Positions 57,904 through 64,000 of a DNA stretch of 64,000 nt are shown piece after piece; position 1 is the first letter of the stretch, and every line of letters starts with the position of its first letter. The notes under the pieces are model-generated. The model did not search any database and was not told where the DNA came from. It worked only from the letters and a program-made list of their open reading frames with translations. The stretch comes from Unio delphinus. Lineage: Eukaryota; Mollusca; Bivalvia; Unionida; Unionidae. The stretch spans positions 1,607,501-1,671,500 of the forward strand of contig JAQISU010000070.1 of the NCBI GenBank assembly GCA_029339505.1, in the 5' to 3' direction. The position numbers were made by a program, and so were the translations under genes.

Positions 57904-58233
57904 CTATTTGTCTAATTCGTTAATTGGCTGAATTATAACATTAGCAAATCTTTTTATATAATCAGCCGTAGTTTTTATGATTTTGCAATTGACGTCGTCA
58001 GGATTTTTGATTCTTCGCTTGTCATAATAACGTTTTAACTCTCTATAACGCTTACCCCCGCAATTAATGCATAACTGCGACTTGCCTCTTACACCTACCC
58101 CACAATGCAAGCATGGTAGAGGTCCCTCCGAACCGTTTCTCACACTCTGCATATGATACCCACAGAATTCATTTCTACATGATTTGTTACACGGAGTCTT
58201 TGATCCAATCATAAGCCATTTGCAATGATTCAT
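57904..58233 (-). CDS. Cys-rich zinc-ribbon protein (109 aa)
   Basis: ATG at 58233 (MNHCKWLMIGSKTPCNKSCR). Two Cys clusters are seen: C-x3-C-x4-C-x2-H (PCNKSCRNEFCGYH) and C-x2-C...C-x2-C (LPCLHCGVGVRGKSQLCINC), then a basic helix (YRELKRYYDKRRI). It is probably a DNA- or RNA-binding regulator. It shares a 42-bp divergent promoter with the polymerase-helicase gene, so the two may be expressed together. Family unknown. Confidence 0.55.
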   Translation of the reverse strand: MNHCKWLMIGSKTPCNKSCRNEFCGYHMQSVRNGSEGPLPCLHCGVGVRGKSQLCINCGGKRYRELKRYYDKRRIKNPDDVNCKIIKTTADYIKRFANVIIQPINELDK

Positions 58234-58275
58234 TATATAAAATTTTCTTATTTAAATACTTGTTTTAATTATAAT
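58234..58275. promoter_or_regulatory. Divergent promoter between the Cys-rich gene and the replication gene
   Basis: 42 bases, almost pure A/T, with TATA-like words at both ends: TATATA read leftward right before the Cys-rich ATG, and ATTATAAT read rightward right before ATG 58276. Confidence 0.6.
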
Positions 58276-61200
58276 ATGAAGGAGTTCAAGAGATTATCGA
58301 AAATTAAGCCTTGGAAAAATGTTAGATTTAATCTCGATAGAATCTCTGATATACCTAAAAGTCTAGTAGATGATAAACCACTATTGAGTAAAATCAGCGA
58401 CTGTTTTAATGAGTTTAAGCGTGATGGAGCATCTCATACGTGGTCGACATTTCGAATTATTGATGAAGATGTCAATATACCCATAATTGATGCTACTATG
58501 AATGATATAAGAGCAGCTGTGATACTTTCACACCTTGGCCAGAAATCCAAAGGTAAATTGCAAAGCAATTCTCTACGGAGGTATTTTTTTAGAATAAAAT
58601 TCATTATCGAAGAGGAAGGTGAATGGATTATCAGAGATAAATTTGACCCAATCCTTAAGGATAAAAAAACTGTTATTGTGAGTAGAGATTCAAAACCAGG
58701 AACTCTAACTGGGATTGACAAACCATACTATGAGAAATCTTACCCTGTAACAGCAGTTGTGTATGGGTTATATCCAATAAATAATAATCCTAATATTACA
58801 AAACTAGCTCCGATGTTTTCATCATCAGTGGCTTTGCCACTTAATTGTGTAGCAACACGGTTAATAGAACACTTCACAAATGCATCCCGGGGAAACAAAT
58901 TAACTGATCTACGAAGAAAAAAAATAACCGAATGGGAACTAACAGTGAAACAACATGGAGCAAGGATTTCCGATATAGCTAAATTAGAAGCATTATTAAA
59001 ATTTCCAATATCGGTAGCGACAATAACCGGAGAAGTATTATACGAACCAAAATATCAATCGCGAGGAGCTCCAATTGAAATTATTGATCATAACAAACAC
59101 GCGTGGACACCCGCGGTAAATATATTTCCACGAGAAAGAACTGTTCGATATATCCCTAAAGAATTTTCTAGGGATGGTTTCTATGAAGAGAAATTATTTG
59201 ATGCTATTCACGCGTTAACCAAAGACGACCCTGTGTCAGTATGGTTACTCAGGAGTAATGAGGATCCGGAAATAGGATTTGATCAGTTTGTAAAACCAAA
59301 TGGTGAATTATATCGAACTGAAGAATTAGATACTAGAATGAGAAAAATCGCTAATGAGTATTTAGAAGGAAACACTAGCATTTCTACAGAAAAACTACTT
59401 ACGGATAGTTTTACTATTCCATCAGTGGTAGCTCACTTCGCACGAGAAAAGAATTCATGGCGTCCAACACGAAGTGATTTTCTGGAGGATGTGAAGTTGA
59501 GTTGCGTCGAATTGGGTCATGGAGGATTGTGGAATACGAAATACTCACGTGATGGTATGATTTCAATTGATATATCCGCGTGTTATCCTGGAAGTTTTCT
59601 CGGATATGGAGAATGCTCTGAATATTTTAAACGATTTGGACATCCCACACATGAAATGACTCGTGTTGCGATTAATGGTCCATTGCCTGATTTTGATTTA
59701 ACCGGGTTCGCTCGTGTGATATCATTCGAATTAGCTACAGGGTTACATCCGTGTAGTTATCTTTGGCTTGGTAGACATATGTATGAAAAAGCGTGGATGC
59801 CAATTGTGCTATTGCGATATATGATCGATTGTGGTATGTTAACATCATTAATTGTCAGTGAAGCGATTATTTGTTATAACGCTCAGAAAGATGTTTGGTT
59901 ACCAAAACCCGATCTAGAAAAAATAATTAACGAACAACGAAAACAATTTCTAGATGGAAATTCGAAGAATTTCAGCGAGGAACAAATCATAGATTGGTCT
60001 AAGAGGTTATTCGAAGGTAGGAATAGAGAGGCTAAAGAGCTCGGACGAAGAATAATCGGTAAATTCACTCAAGGTGGAAGATTTGATAATGCAAAATACT
60101 CTTCGAGATTAATCATAGACGATGAAGAATACAATTTCATAATATCTGATTTAATAAAAAAAGGGAAATTTGTAACCCGTAAGAACGCTTTTCTATCAGG
60201 GGAATTAGATGAGGAAGCTTACAAATCTGCGAGCGGAACTAATAATGTTTGGGTAGATGATGTCCTTCGAAATGGTAAGAAACTAGGTACGGTTGTTACC
60301 TACTGTGATGGAAAAAGTTGTCAATACACACATTTGAGAAGTTCTATGCTAGCCTATTCTTGTATTAATCTATTCTCGATGATAAATAGATTTCCTAATA
60401 CCGCGGTTAGAGTAGCTACTGATTCGATGTATATCCATGAGAAATACAAATCAGATGTAGCTAAATTCACAGATCCTAAGGAAGCGTGGGGAAATTGGAG
60501 GTTTAAAAAAGAAACATTACATGAGTATTGTAAATCCGCAGACGTTGCTATGGATGATAAATACTTGAAAAGTAACCATAATATCTCAGAGATTCAATCA
60601 GAATTTTCTACTGCACCGCCTGTATCCGATCCGATTTGTAGATACAAGACAATTTATTTAAACGGCTGTGGTGGATCAGGAAAGACAACTCGTGCAATCG
60701 AATTATTCCGTAGAAACGCTAGCGTTTCTAACATGATTATGTTAACACCAACTCACAGACTCGCCAGAGAGATGATAGCGCGGGGGGTAAAAGCCTGTAC
60801 TTATCACAGCTTCTTTCGATGGAAAGGCGATAATTGGACTCCTGATCGAATGGGTGATAAATTTATTCCTGAAATAATAATCTGGGATGAAATATGCACG
60901 GTATCATTGACAGTATTACAGATATTTCTTGAATGGTTGTTATTGAAAAATACAAAAGTCGTCATGTGCGGGGATCACGGTCAACCGCAGCCATTTGTTG
61001 GTGGATCTCCACATGAATGGTTAAAAGGATTTGTAGATTATTATGAAGAGATTAATACCGACCATAGATCACTTGATGAACAATTACGCGAGTTCAAAGC
61101 GCTAATTAGATTACAACCGGATAAAATCCAATGTGAAATAGCGCATGAAATAATCTCTGAAACTCACATGAATGATTTTTGGGAAATGTGGAAGCCAAAT

Positions 61201-61926
61201 GATTTAATAATCGCGAGTAGAAAAATAGTCAGAGACGCACTTCAGATGAAGTTGTTTGCGCTACATAAAGAAAAATTTGCAACGCTTCCAGTACCACTCT
61301 GTTATAGACCTAAGGATACACGAAAGCAGAATATCGACGTTGACATTCCTGGACAACAACAAAAGCAGAATTTAGTATTAAATGATATTGTGTTGGTTGA
61401 TATCAGCGTCGTTAAAGATGCATTAGGTGCTGATAAATCCCCATGGACGTTAGGTTATGCAGCAACAATACACTCTTCACAGGGATTGACTATATCCGAT
61501 ACAACTCTTTGGATAGTAGATAATCATATTGAGTGGTCAAATTTAGTTTATCTCGCAGTATCCAGAGTACGGCGAATAAACCAACTTCGAAGAATTGTGG
61601 TTAATGATAATGACAATACATTAAGTAATATACACACCGATGATAATATAATCAGAAAAAAACTCTCTGGTTATAAACAACAGGATAAAAAAAATAAAAG
61701 AGAATTTGACATTGATGCTGAATTAATTAAGACACTAAAGCAACAACAGAACAATCACTGCGCGAGTTGTAATTGTATAATGAGTTGGAATTGGTCGGAT
61801 AAAGATCCTCGCCAATTTACCGTAGATAGAAATGATAACAATCTCGGTCATGTCAGAAACAATGTGAGGTTGACTTGTCTTGAGTGCAACAGACGCAGAG
61901 GTGCCAGCACCTTAGGTGCTAGTTAA
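58276..61926 (+). CDS. PolB-like polymerase + SF1 helicase + HNH nuclease fusion (1,216 aa)
   Basis: The start is ATG 58276 (MKEFKRLSKIKPWKN), right after ATTATAAT; the in-frame ATG 58225 lies inside the divergent promoter. Residues 1-420 are of unknown fold, and no DxE exonuclease motif is seen. Polymerase-like region: SIDISACYPGSF (motif A, Asp432), RRIIGKFTQGG (motif B-like), RVATDSMYI (motif C-like, Asp716 with Ala where the first Asp of DTD stands). SF1 helicase: NGCGGSGKTT (Lys803), IIIWDEIC (Asp871-Glu872), CGDHGQPQPF (Asp900), ATIHSSQGLT, AVSRVRR. C-terminal HNH: CASCNC (Cys1162, 1165), TVDRNDNNLGHVRNNV, CLECNRRRG. It is probably the element's replication protein. Three palindromes lie in frame inside it. 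Its end overlaps the integrase end by 8 bases. Confidence 0.75.
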   Translation: MKEFKRLSKIKPWKNVRFNLDRISDIPKSLVDDKPLLSKISDCFNEFKRDGASHTWSTFRIIDEDVNIPIIDATMNDIRAAVILSHLGQKSKGKLQSNSLRRYFFRIKFIIEEEGEWIIRDKFDPILKDKKTVIVSRDSKPGTLTGIDKPYYEKSYPVTAVVYGLYPINNNPNITKLAPMFSSSVALPLNCVATRLIEHFTNASRGNKLTDLRRKKITEWELTVKQHGARISDIAKLEALLKFPISVATITGEVLYEPKYQSRGAPIEIIDHNKHAWTPAVNIFPRERTVRYIPKEFSRDGFYEEKLFDAIHALTKDDPVSVWLLRSNEDPEIGFDQFVKPNGELYRTEELDTRMRKIANEYLEGNTSISTEKLLTDSFTIPSVVAHFAREKNSWRPTRSDFLEDVKLSCVELGHGGLWNTKYSRDGMISIDISACYPGSFLGYGECSEYFKRFGHPTHEMTRVAINGPLPDFDLTGFARVISFELATGLHPCSYLWLGRHMYEKAWMPIVLLRYMIDCGMLTSLIVSEAIICYNAQKDVWLPKPDLEKIINEQRKQFLDGNSKNFSEEQIIDWSKRLFEGRNREAKELGRRIIGKFTQGGRFDNAKYSSRLIIDDEEYNFIISDLIKKGKFVTRKNAFLSGELDEEAYKSASGTNNVWVDDVLRNGKKLGTVVTYCDGKSCQYTHLRSSMLAYSCINLFSMINRFPNTAVRVATDSMYIHEKYKSDVAKFTDPKEAWGNWRFKKETLHEYCKSADVAMDDKYLKSNHNISEIQSEFSTAPPVSDPICRYKTIYLNGCGGSGKTTRAIELFRRNASVSNMIMLTPTHRLAREMIARGVKACTYHSFFRWKGDNWTPDRMGDKFIPEIIIWDEICTVSLTVLQIFLEWLLLKNTKVVMCGDHGQPQPFVGGSPHEWLKGFVDYYEEINTDHRSLDEQLREFKALIRLQPDKIQCEIAHEIISETHMNDFWEMWKPNDLIIASRKIVRDALQMKLFALHKEKFATLPVPLCYRPKDTRKQNIDVDIPGQQQKQNLVLNDIVLVDISVVKDALGADKSPWTLGYAATIHSSQGLTISDTTLWIVDNHIEWSNLVYLAVSRVRRINQLRRIVVNDNDNTLSNIHTDDNIIRKKLSGYKQQDKKNKREFDIDAELIKTLKQQQNNHCASCNCIMSWNWSDKDPRQFTVDRNDNNLGHVRNNVRLTCLECNRRRGASTLGAS

Positions 61927-61940
61927 GACCACGCGGTGGT
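61900..61940. terminator. Three palindromes at the convergent ends of two genes
   Basis: GGTGC-CA-GCACC (61,900-61,911), AGCACC-TTA-GGTGCT (61,906-61,920) and ACCAC-GCG-GTGGT (61,928-61,940). All are perfect and GC-rich in an AT-rich element, spanning the stop codons of the replication gene and the integrase gene. A two-way transcript end is inferred. Confidence 0.6.
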
Positions 61941-62875
61941 AATTGAGTATCCTCGGGAATCACTTGTAATTGTTCGCGTGTAAAACCCCGCTGAGGAGCA
62001 GTTGAATCCAGTCTATAGATTGGAGGTCTACCCGTAGATCGTGTTATGCCGGATATTTTATGCGTAGTGACACTCCAAATAGGATCAGTAGCTCTTTTTT
62101 TACCACCCTCAAGCTCTCCTGGTTCATATAAGTACCTTACAATGACATTACTACCAAGAATTGGTTCTTTGAAATCTTTTTGTGAAATTCCTTGGATTTC
62201 CATTTTGATAGACGCCTTCTTAATAGCGTTGACAGGTTTCATATTAATTGTTCTAGTAATCTCATTATTGATTGCGGTAATCACAGCTGGTAATCTCTTG
62301 ACCCATTCACGGGATCGTTTATCCTGGATGAATTCTTTTGCGTATTGATATCCGAATAACCGCTCAGCAAGGGTTTTATTAAACCGTTCAACAATTGCCT
62401 GATCGCGATGTAGCGCAGTGTGTCCTCGTCTGATGGCGACATTATGATGTTTCATCGTAGATGTAACAACACCTTGAAATTCCTTGCCAGGATCAACTTG
62501 TAACAGATTTGGCCAGCGCAGAGGACCTCGTCGATAAATCCTCTCAAATGCAGAAGCTACTTCAGTAGATGATTTTGTCCTTAACGGTTCTGCTTCTTTG
62601 TATCGACTTGCAATATCAACTAACGTTAACGCGTATTTGTAACCGTTGTCATGCGGCAGAAATAGTATATCAGCTTGATGAACTTCATTAGGTGTTGTAA
62701 CATCAAAATGCGAATAGTTAATTTGTTTAGGCGCTGGTAGATAAATTTGCCATATTGCCTGTTTAGATAACCAGTTTGCCGCTGTAGTTTTTTTCACCTT
62801 TGATGCACTAGCTAGTTTATTGATTGCTGCGTAACCTCTCCAGTATCCTCTCGGAGAATAATAAATAGATTCCAT
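61919..62875 (-). CDS. Retrovirus-like (DDE) integrase (318 aa)
   Basis: The ATG at 62875 (MESIYYSPRGYWRGYAAINK) follows a micro-palindrome and TTTTAAT. Catalytic residues: Asp69 (EVHQADILFLPHDNGYKYAL), Asp128 (LLQVDPGKEFQG) and Glu163 (DQAIVERFNKTLAERLFGY), giving an Asp-Glu distance of 35. The C-terminus has an SH3-like strand (GSNVIVRYLYEPGELEGG) and no chromodomain, unlike the integrase of element 1. The 'Y.P.GYWRG' start is typical of Polinton integrases. It inserts the element into host chromosomes. The frame is intact. Confidence 0.92.
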   Translation of the reverse strand: MESIYYSPRGYWRGYAAINKLASASKVKKTTAANWLSKQAIWQIYLPAPKQINYSHFDVTTPNEVHQADILFLPHDNGYKYALTLVDIASRYKEAEPLRTKSSTEVASAFERIYRRGPLRWPNLLQVDPGKEFQGVVTSTMKHHNVAIRRGHTALHRDQAIVERFNKTLAERLFGYQYAKEFIQDKRSREWVKRLPAVITAINNEITRTINMKPVNAIKKASIKMEIQGISQKDFKEPILGSNVIVRYLYEPGELEGGKKRATDPIWSVTTHKISGITRSTGRPPIYRLDSTAPQRGFTREQLQVIPEDTQLPPRGLN

Positions 62876-62878
62876 ATT

Positions 62879-62894
62879 AAAATGCTAGCATTTT
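62879..62894. repeat. Micro-palindrome AAAATGCTAGCATTTT
   Basis: A perfect 16-bp palindrome that overlaps by one base the TGA of the phospholipase gene and lies just before the integrase ATG. Its core is the same as at 54,287. Confidence 0.75.
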
Positions 62895-63409
62895 CAATTA
62901 CCAGCACCTAACATCAATTTACCCTTCATAGCAGATTTTACCAACCAAGAAGCCAATTTTTCTTTGAAGGATTTATCAGGAATAGCATTTAACGCATGAA
63001 TTAATTTTACATCTGCGAGATGTCTATGTTGAAGATTGCTGCTTTTATAAGCGACATCATGAGCATGACACGCCTTATCAATAGCGTTTATTGGATACTC
63101 GCCGGGTCGGGGCTGATTTTGATCATCAAGTCTGATATCTAATCGTGTTCCCGGTCCACAGTAGCTATATCCTGGAAGGTGCTTTTCTCCTGGATACTTT
63201 GCCCACGGTGTTCCTGGGAGTTTTGTCAATTTGGCTGCAATATCACCTCCTCGTTTTTTTTTTAAAGGTTTCGTGGAAGTAAATCTAAATTTTTTCGTAC
63301 TACATTGTACGCATTTACCAGAAAGCGCTGATCGATTATTTTTCGTTGTAATCGTCGTCAAGTCATTTGTGCCAGTACGCGTCCTACATTTCACACAATA
63401 TAAATCCAT
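62894..63409 (-). CDS. Zinc-ribbon + phospholipase A2 capsid protein (171 aa)
   Basis: The chosen start is the ATG at 63409 (MDLYCVKCRTRTG), preceded by TATATAATATAATT; the longer frame begins in the divergent promoter. The N-terminal zinc ribbon has C5-x2-C8...C33-x2-C36. A basic GG linker (KKKRGGDIAAK) is followed by LPGTPWAKYPGEKHLPGYSY and the calcium loop YCGPGT (83-88). The active site is DKACHAHD, with His117 and Asp118. This matches parvovirus-type secreted-PLA2-like domains, used to breach endosomal membranes, which are also known in adintovirus-like elements. The C-terminus MLGAGN fits an adenain-type site. Confidence 0.85.
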   Translation of the reverse strand: MDLYCVKCRTRTGTNDLTTITTKNNRSALSGKCVQCSTKKFRFTSTKPLKKKRGGDIAAKLTKLPGTPWAKYPGEKHLPGYSYCGPGTRLDIRLDDQNQPRPGEYPINAIDKACHAHDVAYKSSNLQHRHLADVKLIHALNAIPDKSFKEKLASWLVKSAMKGKLMLGAGN

Positions 63410-63428
63410 AATTATATTATATAACGGC
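63410..63428. promoter_or_regulatory. Divergent promoter of the phospholipase and ATPase genes
   Basis: ATTATATTATATAACGGC between two divergent ATGs. TATA words read in both directions. Confidence 0.55.
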
Positions 63429-64000
63429 ATGAATGTAATTGATTATTCAGCTACTCGACGACGGGAACCTATTAGACACCATGCAATGTTACCAAATTCT
63501 ATTCGCGCGATTATCATCGGACCATCTGGAAGTGGTAAAACACAATTGCTACTTAATTTGATAACGAGATGGATGAAGTGGGATAAATTGTACATGATTG
63601 CTCCGAGTGTAGACGATCAACGATGTTATGAAGTATTAAAGGATTTTAATGATGCCGCGCAAGAAATTAACGGCGATGGTGTTATTGAGTTTATAACCGA
63701 TATCGAAGAGGCACCTAGTATTGATGATATTGATGGAAGTATTAACAATTTAGTCGTATATGATGATATCATGTTAGATAATCAAAAGAATCCTGCTAGA
63801 ATATTTTCCCGGGGGCGTCACAAAAACACCGATGTGATATATATCACTCAACGTTACACTCAAATACCAAAAGTGATCAGAGATAACTGCAATATGCTGT
63901 GTGTATTTAACGGAGTTGATACTCATACTCTTAGAAATATTTGGCAAACTTGGTGCGGTGGTGATATGGATCATAATCGATTTAGAAATTTCTTTAGCCA
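63429..64000 (+). CDS. A32-type packaging ATPase (N-terminal 190 aa; runs off the window)
   Basis: ATG 63429 (MNVIDYSATRRREPIRHHAM). Walker A is GPSGSGKTQ (31-39), Walker B NLVVYDDIML (Asp112-Asp113), and VIYITQRYTQIPKVIRDNC (136-154) is the sensor region. It has the same family as element 1's ATPase and differs in most other positions. It would power genome packaging. The C-terminus and stop lie beyond 64,000. Confidence 0.9.
   Translation, partial: MNVIDYSATRRREPIRHHAMLPNSIRAIIIGPSGSGKTQLLLNLITRWMKWDKLYMIAPSVDDQRCYEVLKDFNDAAQEINGDGVIEFITDIEEAPSIDDIDGSINNLVVYDDIMLDNQKNPARIFSRGRHKNTDVIYITQRYTQIPKVIRDNCNMLCVFNGVDTHTLRNIWQTWCGGDMDHNRFRNFFS

Larger units (their letters stand above)
48025..64000. 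mobile_element. Element 2: apparently intact Polinton/adintovirus-like element (right end outside window)
   Basis: It encodes penton-like, fibre-like, protease, core, major capsid, pVI-like, integrase, phospholipase A2, packaging ATPase and a large replication protein, with no frameshift or stop in any of them. The genes are tightly packed, often with short overlaps. The proteins are clearly different from those of element 1 (the integrase has no chromodomain, the capsid type differs). The left edge is near 48 kb; the right edge is not in the window, so terminal repeats cannot be verified. Confidence 0.88.

Overview
The window looks like invertebrate nuclear DNA, most likely from a mollusc (bivalve-like) or a related lophotrochozoan. 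It is AT-rich and full of GA, GATA, ATT and ACT microsatellites and minisatellites. It carries an intron-split transporter gene with GT/AG junctions, L2/CR1-type and RTE/jockey-like LINEs, tRNA-derived SINEs with an (AAC)n tail and fold-back MITEs. Host genes are few: the 3' exons of a 12-TM major-facilitator transporter (1-5,380) and an uninterrupted type II membrane glycosyltransferase-like gene (34,239-35,282). The species assignment is inference; no rRNA or mitochondrial marker is present.

Layout. 1-5.4 kb: transporter exons. 4.3-9.7 kb: repeats that reappear in the same order at 40.9-46.0 kb (segmental duplication or assembly duplicate). 12.9-23.3 kb: 'element 1', a decayed Polinton/adintovirus-like endogenous virus, all on the + strand. 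It holds a BIR protein, A32-type packaging ATPase, three related basic proteins, a DDE integrase with chromodomain, a small membrane protein, penton-like and pVI-like proteins and a double jelly-roll-type major capsid gene split by a LINE fragment. It has many stops and frameshifts and no visible DNA polymerase. 25.5-29.9 kb and 36.2-40.1 kb: decayed LINEs on opposite strands. 46.5-47.8 kb: a GA-rich minisatellite abutting the next element.

From about 48 kb to the window end lies 'element 2', a different and apparently intact Polinton/adintovirus-like element that runs off the right edge. A late-like block on the minus strand encodes a penton-like protein, a two-TM protein, a coiled-coil/beta protein (fibre-like), an adenain-type protease, a core/membrane-active protein, the major capsid protein, a pVI-like protein and a charged coiled-coil protein. 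A repeat-rich gap with a 20-bp inverted repeat follows. Next come a NUMOD/HNH homing endonuclease, a Cys-rich zinc protein, a 1,216-residue PolB-like + SF1 helicase + HNH fusion on the + strand, a DDE integrase, a zinc-ribbon/phospholipase A2 protein and the packaging ATPase. Together these give capsid assembly, maturation, membrane penetration, packaging, replication and integration.

The most unusual signals are (i) the polymerase-helicase-HNH fusion, whose motif C reads ATDS instead of DTDS, and (ii) a family of very short palindromes in element 2. The palindrome stems change sequence but stay complementary. They cluster directly after stop codons, and similar units lie in frame inside at least three genes, where they encode N-x-S-I/V-S-like peptides.
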